A stretch of DNA of 64,000 bases from Acinetobacter shaoyimingii (GCF_011578045.1 NZ_CP049801.1:1674001-1738000), one strand, 5' to 3'. Positions 47,233-55,836 are shown, counted from the first letter of the stretch. Numbers and translations are program-made. Notes: a model not told the origin generated them from the sequence alone.

Positions 47233-47709
47233 TTAATCGGTAATTTTAATTCGCTTTAACCCTTCATTCACTTTATTTAACAGATGAATCATGGTGACGG
47301 TATCATCTAAAGGGATACCTTCAAGTGCTTGCTGATAAAAATCAAAAAACTTCTGTTGCAGTTTTTCCCAATTTTCATGACCCGCAGGTGTGAGTGCGAC
47401 TATCTTGGCACGACGGTCTTGCGTATTCATCACACGTTGAACCAATCCATCTCGCTCTAAGCGCTTAAGAACACCATCTAAATTTTGACGACTAACACGT
47501 AAATATTCTGTCAAGTCTGAAAAAGACATGCCATCTTGTACTTTTGGACGTGACAGTGCGCCAAGAACAGACCAATGTACAGGTGAAATACCCAGCTCAT
47601 TTAAACATTGACGATCAAGTGTATTGCCTACTTGAAATAATCTAAAAAAGAGTCGGTTATGAACTGAATATAAGGATTGATCATAATTTGGGGCAGGTGC
47701 ATCACTCAT
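47233..47709 (-). CDS. MarR-family regulator, BadR-like
   Basis: The 158-residue protein has the MarR winged helix (about 46-110: GISPVHWSVLGALSRPKVQDGMSFSDLTEYLRVSRQNLDGVLKRLERDGLVQRV) with the wing Arg/Lys in NTQDRRAKIV. The closest functional analogue is BadR, which controls cyclohexanecarboxylate genes in Rhodopseudomonas. Here it lies among genes of the same pathway that share a MarR-sized palindrome. It is divergent from the ring-opening operon. The start at 47709 (ATG) is preferred to the TTG four codons earlier. The ligand may be a CoA thioester of the pathway. Confidence 0.85.
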   Translation of the reverse strand: MSDAPAPNYDQSLYSVHNRLFFRLFQVGNTLDRQCLNELGISPVHWSVLGALSRPKVQDGMSFSDLTEYLRVSRQNLDGVLKRLERDGLVQRVMNTQDRRAKIVALTPAGHENWEKLQQKFFDFYQQALEGIPLDDTVTMIHLLNKVNEGLKRIKITD

Positions 47710-48030
47710 GATATTGACCAACTTTTAAAAGTAAAATGAGATGTTTCCATTTATTTAATGTTGAAAGGGCAATAATTTTGACCTTGCAATAATCTGTATA
47801 AATCTAAGGTTTGTTAACATTTTAGCCATGCGTTTTGTCATAGGAAAATGACAAGCACAAGGCATGAGTCAAAGACAATTCCATTGTCGGTGTATCTTGT
47901 TCAATTATAAATAATTAAATACGACGAAGACATGACTTATTGCAATGGTTTCAACCTTTTTTCATCAATAAATTCAATACCGTTTTTATGAAGACTGAGA
48001 TCTACATTGAAACTAGTAAAATAACAAATG
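47710..48030. other. Upstream region of marR gene with two inverted repeats
   Basis: TTGTCAT-AGGAAA-ATGACAA (47835-47854) and GACAAT-TCC-ATTGTC (47874-47888) are perfect inverted repeats with a common GACAA/TTGTC core. They lie 125-180 bases upstream of the marR start and may bind a regulator other than the one reading the shared operator. No gene is present. Confidence 0.5.
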
Positions 48031-48050
48031 TATGTCAATATGTTTGTATT
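48031..48050. promoter_or_regulatory. Degenerate copy of the shared operator
   Basis: TATGTCAATATGTTTGTATT matches the reverse complement of copy 1 at 16 of 20 positions. It is the copy nearest to the marR gene on its upstream side. Confidence 0.5.
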
Positions 48051-48103
48051 TATTAATTATAAAATATTGAAAATTAATAATAAATAATATATTTACATAA
48101 ATA

Positions 48104-48123
48104 TATGTAAATATATTGACATA
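48104..48123. promoter_or_regulatory. Shared palindromic operator, copy 3 (upstream of ring-opening operon)
   Basis: TATGTAAATATATTGACATA is identical to copy 1. An extra half-site ATATTTACATA (48089-48099) lies to the left and forms a second overlapping inverted repeat with it. Confidence 0.78.
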
Positions 48124-48144
48124 AAATAAGCAAAATTCTATGCT
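48116..48144 (+). promoter_or_regulatory. Promoter of the badH-badI-aliB-aliA-like operon
   Basis: TTGACA (48116-48121) and TATGCT (48139-48144) are spaced 17 bases apart. The -35 is inside operator copy 3, so a bound repressor would block RNA polymerase. Confidence 0.65.
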
Positions 48145-48225
48145 GATTATAGGTAGCAATATCCAAAATAAAAACTGAGTGAAATGGAATGATCTTTGGA
48201 TCACCATTCAACAAAGGACATAAAA

Positions 48226-48993
48226 ATGAAAGGACTCAAAGATAAAGTGATCATTGTCACTGGCGGCGCTGGTGGTATTGGCAGTGCAACATGTAAACGT
48301 CTTGCAGCAGAAGGCGCAAAAGTTGCTGTATTTGATATGAATTTAAACGTTGCACAAAATCTGGTGGATCAGATTACCGCTACTGGCGGTCAAGCCATTG
48401 CTATTCAATGTGATATCACAGATAAAACCATTGTTGATCAATCAGTTGCAAAGACTGAGCAAGAACTCGGACCTATTGATGGTCTGGTCAATAATGCAGG
48501 GTTTGATATTTTTAAACCCTTTGTTCAATCAAGCCCTGAAGAATGGCAAAAACTCATTCAAATCAATTTGGTGGGTATGTTGAATATGCATCATGCGGTA
48601 CTCAAAGGCATGGTCGAACGTAATGCAGGACGTATTGTCAACATTGCATCTGATGCTGCTCGTGTAGGTTCCTCTGGCGAAGCTGTTTACGCTGCATGTA
48701 AAGGCGGATTATTGTCTTTTTCTAAAACACTCGCACGTGAACATTCACGTCATAACATTACCATTAATGTCGTATGTCCAGGACCGACCGATACCGCATT
48801 ACTTGCGCAAGTGACTGATGGTGCTGCCAATCCTGAAAAATTAAGAGAAGCGTTTATTCGTGCCATTCCCTTAGGTCGTTTAGGTCAACCTGATGATTTA
48901 GCATCCACAATTGCATTTTTCTTAAGTGATGATTCCAGTTTTATTACAGGACAAGTGCTCAGTGTTTCTGGTGGTTTAACTATGAATGGTTAA
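48226..48993 (+). CDS. badH: 2-Hydroxycyclohexanecarboxyl-CoA dehydrogenase-like SDR
   Basis: The 255-residue short-chain dehydrogenase has TGGAGGIG (cofactor), the NNAG motif, and the catalytic YAACK. The length and the pairing with a badI-like gene match BadH of Rhodopseudomonas, which oxidises 2-hydroxycyclohexanecarboxyl-CoA to the 2-keto form. AAAGGA lies before the ATG at 48226; the longer frame from 48196 is less likely. It leads the operon after operator copy 3. The symbol is by analogy. Confidence 0.82.
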   Translation: MKGLKDKVIIVTGGAGGIGSATCKRLAAEGAKVAVFDMNLNVAQNLVDQITATGGQAIAIQCDITDKTIVDQSVAKTEQELGPIDGLVNNAGFDIFKPFVQSSPEEWQKLIQINLVGMLNMHHAVLKGMVERNAGRIVNIASDAARVGSSGEAVYAACKGGLLSFSKTLAREHSRHNITINVVCPGPTDTALLAQVTDGAANPEKLREAFIRAIPLGRLGQPDDLASTIAFFLSDDSSFITGQVLSVSGGLTMNG

Positions 48994-49050
48994 ACGTACT
49001 ATTTAGATTAAAAACTCAAAAATACACTACATTCAAGGAAGGAATGAGAC

Positions 49051-49833
49051 ATGAATTTTGAAGATATTTTATATGAAAACCGCAATGGTGTGGCGTGGAT
49101 CACCATTAACCGTCCAGACAAAATGAATGCGTTTCGTGGACAAACTTGTGATGAGCTGATTCGCGCACTCAACAAAGCGGGTTATGACCGAGAGATTGGT
49201 GCGATTGTATTGGCAGGTGCAGGTGAAAAAGCATTTTGTACGGGTGGAGATCAGTCTGCTCACAATGGTAATTATGATGGTCGAGGCACCATTGGACTAC
49301 CTATGGAAGAACTGCATACCGCAATTCGTGATGTACCCAAGCCTGTGATTGCGCGCGTGCAAGGTTATGCCATTGGTGGTGGAAATGTTTTAGCGACCAT
49401 TTGTGATTTAACCATCTGTTCTGACAAAGCCATTTTTGGTCAGGTTGGTCCTAAAATGGGATCGGTTGATCCAGGATATGGTACGGCGTTTCTGGCACGT
49501 GTTGTGGGTGAGAAAAAAGCCCGTGAAATTTGGTATATGTGCCGTCGTTATTCGGGTCAAGAAGCGGTGGAGATGGGATTGGCCAATAAATGTGTACCTG
49601 CCGATCAACTCGATGCAGAAGTACAAGCATGGGGCGAGGAGCTCTGTGAACGTAGTCCTACGGCTCTTGCTATTGCAAAACGGAGTTTCAATATGGATAC
49701 GGCGCATCAGTCAGGTATTGCTGGCATGGGTATGTATGCCTTGAAACTGTATTACGATACAGAAGAATCTCGTGAAGGAGTCAATGCATTAAAAGAAAAA
49801 CGTAAACCTGAATTTCGTAAATATGCCAAGTAA
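49051..49833 (+). CDS. badI: 2-Ketocyclohexanecarboxyl-CoA hydrolase-like, ring-opening
   Basis: The 260-residue crotonase-fold protein has FCTGGDQSAHNGNYDGRGTIGLPMEE and GYAIGGGNVLATICDLTI, the pattern of BadI and the related MenB-like enzymes, and the same length as BadI. BadI opens the ring of 2-ketocyclohexanecarboxyl-CoA to give pimeloyl-CoA. MenB (naphthoate synthase) is the alternative, but no other menaquinone genes are present and the neighbours are badH-, aliB- and aliA-like. A strong AAGGAAGG precedes the ATG. Confidence 0.85.
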   Translation: MNFEDILYENRNGVAWITINRPDKMNAFRGQTCDELIRALNKAGYDREIGAIVLAGAGEKAFCTGGDQSAHNGNYDGRGTIGLPMEELHTAIRDVPKPVIARVQGYAIGGGNVLATICDLTICSDKAIFGQVGPKMGSVDPGYGTAFLARVVGEKKAREIWYMCRRYSGQEAVEMGLANKCVPADQLDAEVQAWGEELCERSPTALAIAKRSFNMDTAHQSGIAGMGMYALKLYYDTEESREGVNALKEKRKPEFRKYAK

Positions 49834-49844
49834 GGAGATGAATC

Positions 49845-51002
49845 ATGAGCAAAAATCCTTACATCACCGAAGAGCTCGAATTTTTGGCAGAAACCGCTGA
49901 AAAATTTGCGCAAAAATATATTGCTCCTGGTTTTTTAGAGCGAGATCAAAGCCGTGTGTTTGACCGTGATTTGGTGAAAAAAATGGGAGAAATGGGCTTT
50001 ATTGCACCAGAACTACCTGAACAATACGGCGGTCAAGGCATGGGATGTTTGGCAGCTGGCGTGATTCATGAAGCCATTGCCAAAGCGGATTTAAGTTTTT
50101 CCTATATCAATTTGTTGGCATCTTTAAATGGTCAGATTCTCGCTGAACATGGCAAACCTGAAGTCGTTGAACCTTGGTTAAATAAATTAACTGCGGGCGA
50201 AGCGATATTTTCGATTGCCTTAACTGAACCTCGTGGTGGTTCAGATGCCGCAAATTTACGTTTAAAAATAGAACGTGAGGGTGATGAATACGTCATTAAT
50301 GGTGAGAAAACCTCTATTTCAGCTGCGGATCAAGCAGATGCTTCAGTGGTTTTTGGTCGTACAGGTTCAATCGAAGATGGTGCCCATGGTGTCAGTGCTT
50401 TATTGGTTCCCATGAATCTTCCAGGCATTACCACCACACGCTTTGAGTGTCATGGTCAGCGTGCCATAGGACGAGGTTCAATCTTTTTTGACAATGTGCG
50501 TGTACCCGTAAGCCATTTATTGGGTGATGAAAATAAAGGCTTCGTACAAGTCATGCAAGGTTTTGATTTTTCACGGGCCTTGATTGGTTTACAAGTGCTC
50601 GCGGTGGCACGTGTCTCACTCGACGAAGCTTGGGAATACGCTGTGCAGAGGGAAGCCTTTGGTAAACCTTTGTCGGCATTCCAAGGTGTCTCACATCCCT
50701 TAGCAGATTATGAAACCCAAATAGAAGCAGCTCGCTTACTCTGTTTGCAAACTTTATGGCTCAAAGACAACCATCTACCACATACGGCAGAAGCAGGTAT
50801 GTGCAAATGGTGGGGTCCAAAATTGGCCTATGACGTGATTCATCAATGCTTGCTCACATTTGGTCATGCAGGTTACGACCGTGGCGTGATGGAACAACGC
50901 TTACGTGATGTTTTAGGTTTCCAAATTGGTGATGGAACAGCGCAAATTATGAAAACTATTATTGCTCGTCATAAAGCAGGACGTAAAGCTGTACCTGCTT
51001 AA
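49845..51002 (+). CDS. aliB: Cyclohexanecarboxyl-CoA dehydrogenase-like
   Basis: The 385-residue acyl-CoA dehydrogenase has ALTEPRGGSDAANLRLK and FGHAGYDRGVMEQRLRDV. Where the family carries a catalytic Glu, it reads GDGTAQIMK, with Asp363. I recall that alicyclic acyl-CoA dehydrogenases such as those of Syntrophus and Geobacter also use Asp as base, which would fit an AliB role. It would convert cyclohexanecarboxyl-CoA to the 1-ene. GGAG lies before the ATG, 11 bases after badI. Confidence 0.82.
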   Translation: MSKNPYITEELEFLAETAEKFAQKYIAPGFLERDQSRVFDRDLVKKMGEMGFIAPELPEQYGGQGMGCLAAGVIHEAIAKADLSFSYINLLASLNGQILAEHGKPEVVEPWLNKLTAGEAIFSIALTEPRGGSDAANLRLKIEREGDEYVINGEKTSISAADQADASVVFGRTGSIEDGAHGVSALLVPMNLPGITTTRFECHGQRAIGRGSIFFDNVRVPVSHLLGDENKGFVQVMQGFDFSRALIGLQVLAVARVSLDEAWEYAVQREAFGKPLSAFQGVSHPLADYETQIEAARLLCLQTLWLKDNHLPHTAEAGMCKWWGPKLAYDVIHQCLLTFGHAGYDRGVMEQRLRDVLGFQIGDGTAQIMKTIIARHKAGRKAVPA

Positions 51003-51168
51003 ACCATAGCAATTTAAATCAAAGCAATATCAATTCAATTTTGATCAATGCAATTTGAATAAAAAGCATGAGATCCAAACGCAATATTGATGATGTTTAA
51101 GCTTGATGAAAAAGTTTAAACCCATCATTTGGATTGAATCATAACAATGATAAAGAAGGAATGTGCGA

Positions 51169-52824
51169 ATGGAATTCGATGCAATACTTTTAGCCCCACG
51201 TAAAGCAAGAATGCTTCAACAGGGTTTATGGTTGAACAGAACCATTTTACAATCTTTAGAAGATGCAGTTGCATCATCTCCAGAAAAACAAGCTTTGGTG
51301 AGTTTCAGAACCGAAACCAAACAGCATATTAGCTTTAGTTATCAAGATATATTGGACACCAGTAATAAAATAGCCTTGGGATTAAAACAGTTAGGTGTTA
51401 CTCAAAATGATGTGGTGTCCTGTCAGTTACCAAACTGGTGGGAATTTACACTGCTGTATATTGCCTGTTGTCGTATTGGTGCTGTGTTAAATCCACTGAT
51501 GCCCATATTTCGTGAACGTGAATTGGAATTTATGCTCAGTCATGCTGAATCCAAAATATTCATTGTGCCGAAAAAGTACCGCAATTTTGATCATGAGGAA
51601 TTGGCCAATAAACTTAAAGCCAAAATAGGCACACTTGAACATGTCATTGTGATTGATGGCTTAGGCGAAAATAATTTTGATCAAAGCTTAGTGAATCATG
51701 GTTTAGAAAAGGATGAACATTTACTCCAAGCATTGACGTTACATCACACACGTCCAGATGATATCACTCAAGTTATATTTACCTCAGGCACTACAGGTGA
51801 ACCTAAAGGGGTTATGCATAGTTCAAATACGCTGTATGCCAATATTATTCCGTATGCCAAACGCCTACGTTTATCAGAAAACGATATTATTTTAATGGCT
51901 TCTCCCATGGCACATCAAACAGGCTTTATGTATGGTCTGATTATGCCCATCGAACTCAAAGCGAAAATTGTTTTACAAGATGTCTGGGAAGTTTCACAAG
52001 CCATTGATTTAATTCAACAGCATCAAGTCAGTTTTACTATGGCTTCTACACCATTTTTAAATGATCTAGCCAATACCGTGGCAGAAAAACAACGACAAGT
52101 GAACTCGTTAAAAACTTTTCTATGTGCTGGTGCACCAATACCCAGTCCATTGGTACAAAAAGCACGTGAAATATTAGGGGTCAAAGTCATCTCTGCTTGG
52201 GGGATGACGGAATGTGGCGCAGTCACATTGACCAAACCTGAAGATGAGGAAGAACGCTCTTTTAATACTGATGGAATTGATTTACCTGGAGTTGAAACCA
52301 AAATCGTTGACAGAGATGGCAATGAAAAACCAGTCAACGAAGCAGGGCGCTTAATGATTCGAACATGTTCAAACTTTGGAGGTTATTTAAAACGACCACA
52401 TTTAAATGATACTGATTCAGAGGATTGGTTTGATACAGGTGATATTGCTTACAAGGATGAACAGGGCTATATCCGCATTTCAGGTCGAAAAAAAGATGTG
52501 ATTATTCGTGGTGGTGAAAATATTCCTGTCGCAGAAATTGAATCACTGTTATATCAACATCCCGCTATTGCAATTGTGGCTTTGGTGGCTTATCCCGATG
52601 AGCGTATGGGTGAAAAAGCCTGTGCGATTGTGAAATTAAAAGATCCTACTCAAACTCTACAACTTTTTGAAATTGTGGATTTTCTAAAATCCCATCAAAT
52701 GGCCAATCAATATTTACCAGAACGTTTAGAAGTGTGGGACGAGATTCCAATGACACCATCTGGGAAGATTCAAAAATTTAAACTCCGAGAAATGATTGTC
52801 GCCAAATTAAAACAATTTTCTTAA
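51169..52824 (+). CDS. aliA: Cyclohexanecarboxylate-CoA ligase-like
   Basis: The 551-residue ligase has IFTSGTTGEPKGVMHSS, AWGMTECGAVT, DTGDIAYKD and PMTPSGKIQKFKLRE with the catalytic Lys. It would activate the ring acid with ATP and CoA. AGGA lies eight bases before the ATG at 51169, better than the GTG two codons earlier. The 160-base gap after aliB carries no promoter I can defend. The order badH-badI-aliB-aliA matches Rhodopseudomonas as I know it. Substrate assignment comes from context. Confidence 0.83.
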   Translation: MEFDAILLAPRKARMLQQGLWLNRTILQSLEDAVASSPEKQALVSFRTETKQHISFSYQDILDTSNKIALGLKQLGVTQNDVVSCQLPNWWEFTLLYIACCRIGAVLNPLMPIFRERELEFMLSHAESKIFIVPKKYRNFDHEELANKLKAKIGTLEHVIVIDGLGENNFDQSLVNHGLEKDEHLLQALTLHHTRPDDITQVIFTSGTTGEPKGVMHSSNTLYANIIPYAKRLRLSENDIILMASPMAHQTGFMYGLIMPIELKAKIVLQDVWEVSQAIDLIQQHQVSFTMASTPFLNDLANTVAEKQRQVNSLKTFLCAGAPIPSPLVQKAREILGVKVISAWGMTECGAVTLTKPEDEEERSFNTDGIDLPGVETKIVDRDGNEKPVNEAGRLMIRTCSNFGGYLKRPHLNDTDSEDWFDTGDIAYKDEQGYIRISGRKKDVIIRGGENIPVAEIESLLYQHPAIAIVALVAYPDERMGEKACAIVKLKDPTQTLQLFEIVDFLKSHQMANQYLPERLEVWDEIPMTPSGKIQKFKLREMIVAKLKQFS

Positions 52825-52903
52825 TCCTTGTGATAGTCGCGCTGAGCTTAAACCTGCGTAAATCTCAAACTTATTCATTATATGCAATTATATTGTAATG
52901 ACA

Positions 52904-52933
52904 TTGTCAATCTGAAAATGACAAATCTAAAAT
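52904..52933 (+). promoter_or_regulatory. Possible promoter of porin gene
   Basis: TTGTCA (52904-52909) and TAAAAT (52928-52933), spaced 18 bases. A TGACA-T-TGTCA-like repeat covers the -35. Confidence 0.35.
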
Positions 52934-52958
52934 AGAACTTAAAATGGAATTTAGTCGA

Positions 52959-54371
52959 ATGAAAGTAAAGAAATATCCTTTTAATCATCATGCACTTGCA
53001 ATAGCGCTTTTGGGATGTATCAGTCCTGTATATGCAGCAAGTAATGCAGAGTTAGAAGCCAAAGTCGATCAATTGCAAAAACAAGTGCAAATGTTGACAG
53101 AAATGATGACCAAACAAAATCAGCAACAGCAATTAGATCAACAACAGATTCAACAGTTAGCTCAAGTAAATAAAGACGTAGTCGCGCAAGTTCAGACTCA
53201 GCAAAAAAATATAGATTCAAATCAAACAATAAAAGTTAAGTCTAATTCTGAGAAAACCGACTTACAACTCAAACCTTTGGTGACCAAAAATGGTGCTGAG
53301 TTAGAGCTCTATGGAAATATTCGTGCCGATGCTTCTTATCAAGTCAAAGGACCGGGGACCATGTATAACTCGATTAGTACTGTGCCTTTAAAAGGTTCCG
53401 CAGGTGAAAAGAACAATACAGATAAGGTTTTAAGTACACTGAATGCCACACGCTTTGGTTTTAATTTCAAAGCCCCGAAGACATGGAATCATGATGTAGG
53501 CGGTAAGTTGGAAATGGACTTCTTTGGTGGTGCAGGTCGTGACACTTTTCGTATTCGTCATGCTTATATGACTTTTGATCAGTGGTTGGTTGGTCAAACA
53601 TGGTCTAACTTTAATGTACTAGATTTCTTTCCAGAAACGGTCGATGCATCACTTTCTGTTGGTGGTTCACTCACGCGCGTTCCGCAAATCAAATACAGTC
53701 ATGATATTGATAAAAAAACCAGCATGTTGGTGAGTTTAGAAGATCAAAAATCTGAAATTGTGACCACTACAGGCACACAAAACATTCGAACTGACCCATA
53801 TGCCAAAGTGAAGTTGCCATCCCTCACAGGTCGAATCAATTACAAGTTTGACAATGGTTCGATTATTTCAGGGCGTGCATTTATGACGCAAAAATCGACA
53901 TCCTACGGCGGTAGTGATGATTTCTTAGCGTGGGGTGTGGCAGCAGGCGGTAAAATTCAAATCACCCCAAAAACGACATTTAAAATAGATTACAGTCATA
54001 TTTATGGTGATACTAAAAATGTGCTCTGGTCAAATTATGCTTATGTGTTTGATGATAATGCCAAAATTCATCCCAATGAGTTCGATGCTGTAACGGTTGG
54101 TTTAACGCAACAATTTACCCCGAAAATTCGTTCAACTTTAGGCTTTGGGTATAGCCGTGCCAATACAGGTAATACTTTTGCAGATTTGGTCAGATTGCAT
54201 AATGACCAAACGCAAAATAAAGAGCTCATGGAAGGTTGGATTAACCTGTTTTATACACCCATTAAGCCCATCAATATTGGGGTTGAATACATGTATGGTC
54301 AACGTAAAACTTTTGATGATAAAACAGGTGAAAATAATCGATTTAACATTACCGCAATTTATGATTTTTAA
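52959..54371 (+). CDS. DcaP-like outer-membrane porin
   Basis: The 470-residue protein has a signal peptide (MKVKKYPFNHHALAIALLGCISPVYA), a Gln-rich coiled coil (about 25-75, with repeated QQQ), and a C-terminal beta barrel ending in Phe. The coiled coil plus barrel is the build of DcaP, the trimeric Acinetobacter porin for dicarboxylates. GGA precedes the ATG at 52959; the longer frame adds five residues. Placed at the end of the cluster, it is likely to import cyclohexanecarboxylate or a dicarboxylate such as pimelate. Confidence 0.88.
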   Translation: MKVKKYPFNHHALAIALLGCISPVYAASNAELEAKVDQLQKQVQMLTEMMTKQNQQQQLDQQQIQQLAQVNKDVVAQVQTQQKNIDSNQTIKVKSNSEKTDLQLKPLVTKNGAELELYGNIRADASYQVKGPGTMYNSISTVPLKGSAGEKNNTDKVLSTLNATRFGFNFKAPKTWNHDVGGKLEMDFFGGAGRDTFRIRHAYMTFDQWLVGQTWSNFNVLDFFPETVDASLSVGGSLTRVPQIKYSHDIDKKTSMLVSLEDQKSEIVTTTGTQNIRTDPYAKVKLPSLTGRINYKFDNGSIISGRAFMTQKSTSYGGSDDFLAWGVAAGGKIQITPKTTFKIDYSHIYGDTKNVLWSNYAYVFDDNAKIHPNEFDAVTVGLTQQFTPKIRSTLGFGYSRANTGNTFADLVRLHNDQTQNKELMEGWINLFYTPIKPINIGVEYMYGQRKTFDDKTGENNRFNITAIYDF

Positions 54372-54406
54372 AATATTAATGTCGAAATCACTACCATCTC
54401 ACATGT

Positions 54407-54433
54407 AGGATCATCCAAGGATGATCCTTTTCT
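54407..54433 (+). terminator. Terminator of porin gene
   Basis: AGGATCATCC-AA-GGATGATCCT is a perfect ten-pair stem, followed by TTTTCT. Confidence 0.8.
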
Positions 54434-54736
54434 ATTGGCTTTTGGGGAATGTTTATTGCGGTGAACTTTTCAGAGGCATCTTGAGAGAATCATTAGGTCA
54501 AATGGATGCATGTCATTGAAAAACAGCAAACGATAAAATGAACTATTTTTAAGCTAATTTTCTTAAGCTAAGTATTGAAATACAAGAATAATTTGATCTT
54601 TATTGTTATTAGCGTTATGTTGAAAATCATCATATTTAAAATGATCAGTAGCACCACCATGTTTACCATCATTTCTATAAGAGTTTAAAGGCATTAAAAA
54701 CATAAAAAATTAAAACAATATAAATTAAGGTTCAAT
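54434..54736. other. Intergenic region upstream of lipoprotein gene
   Basis: AT-rich, no gene. It should hold the promoter of the next gene; none is clear enough to mark. Confidence 0.4.
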
Positions 54737-55765
54737 ATGTACAAAGCGAAATTATGGCAAGTAGCATTCTTAGTAATGATGAATGTGGGGTGTACTCAAA
54801 CCAATACCTCAACAGAAAAAACCATTGATTTCACCCAAACAAATCAAGTTTGTCTAGGGCGTATAGAACTGACTGTGCCAAAAGAAACAGATATTCAATT
54901 TGGGCAATTTTCATTTGATGGGAATCAGTTTGAAATTGATTCAACCATCACAAATTTGATTCATTATGAAACTTATATAGCTGAAAGAATTGAAGAATTA
55001 TCTGAACAAAAACATGAATCTACAGATAGCTTATTGAAGTTGCACAAAATCATAGTGCTTGATCATAATCATAGCAGTCACGTTATTGCGTATCGACCGA
55101 CACCTTTTAGTTATGATGCTTTTCTGATTGAAGCATATTTATATTTAAATCATAAAACCATTAAATTGGTGAATTTAACCGATGACGCACACTTTGAAGA
55201 AACATTAAGTAAAGTTGAAAATACCTTGAAAAATTTTAAATTATTCTCTGCAAAACAGCCCAATGAAGCAGGAATATGTTGGCAAGAGTATTTTCTCTCT
55301 GATCCGATGACTGAAAATCGACCTTTTCTGACTGAAGCAATTTTAAAATTCCCTTCATATCCAGAACTTAAATTTAATGTAGAAAATCGAGGAAGATTCG
55401 AGTCAGATCAGTCACTAATTAAAACGATTCAAGACAATAAAGCCAGACTTCCTCTAAACCCATTAATTTATAATGAAAAAGTGCTTAGAGAAATTGAGAA
55501 AGAAATCAATCAACTCAAAGGCGAGGAAGTGATTACTCATTATAAATTACGTTTGCTTTTTAGTCGTGGCTTCGAAACGGGGGCTTGGCAATATTTAGGT
55601 TCAATCAATGATCCCAAAGATTCTTATATCTATTTTGGATTGGAAAGTGCGGATAAATATCGCAACAAGTCACTGAATTCGCCAACCAATCCATCTAAAG
55701 TGCTTGAACTGTATGATTTTATTTTAAACAGTATTCATGTTGCCAAACATAATCAGTTCAAATGA
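54737..55765 (+). CDS. Probable lipoprotein, Tli4-like T6SS immunity family
   Basis: The 342-residue protein has a signal peptide with Cys19 in MNVGCTQTN, an imperfect lipobox (Asn at -3). The body has CLGRIELTVPKE near the start, a helical stretch, then EAGICWQEYFLSD and a beta-rich end GFETGAWQYLG. This layout recalls the Tli4-type immunity proteins that neutralise T6SS lipases in the periplasm, though I match it by pattern only. No effector gene is nearby, so it would be an orphan immunity protein. A terminator follows. Confidence 0.6.
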   Translation: MYKAKLWQVAFLVMMNVGCTQTNTSTEKTIDFTQTNQVCLGRIELTVPKETDIQFGQFSFDGNQFEIDSTITNLIHYETYIAERIEELSEQKHESTDSLLKLHKIIVLDHNHSSHVIAYRPTPFSYDAFLIEAYLYLNHKTIKLVNLTDDAHFEETLSKVENTLKNFKLFSAKQPNEAGICWQEYFLSDPMTENRPFLTEAILKFPSYPELKFNVENRGRFESDQSLIKTIQDNKARLPLNPLIYNEKVLREIEKEINQLKGEEVITHYKLRLLFSRGFETGAWQYLGSINDPKDSYIYFGLESADKYRNKSLNSPTNPSKVLELYDFILNSIHVAKHNQFK

Positions 55766-55796
55766 AATAAAAATTTAATACCAATTTGCGTTTGTG

Positions 55797-55836
55797 CTGA
55801 AATTGCATCGTTGAGGTGCATTTTCAGTATTTTTTT
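55797..55836 (+). terminator. Terminator after lipoprotein gene
   Basis: CTGAAATTGCATC-GTTGA-GGTGCATTTTCAG is a 13-base stem with one mismatch, followed by TATTTTTTT. It overlaps the NtrC-like site below. Confidence 0.65.
55804..55820. promoter_or_regulatory. NtrC-like enhancer site
   Basis: TGCATC-GTTGA-GGTGCA matches the NtrC consensus TGCACC-N5-GGTGCA at 11 of 12 positions. It lies about 120 bases upstream of the expected start from the sigma-54 promoter, normal NtrC distance. The same bases can also form the hairpin of the terminator. Confidence 0.6.

Noticed and set aside
49051..49833. MenB (naphthoate synthase) for the BadI-like protein
   Set aside because: No other menaquinone genes nearby; BadH-, AliA- and AliB-like neighbours and the 260-residue length favour the ring-opening hydrolase.
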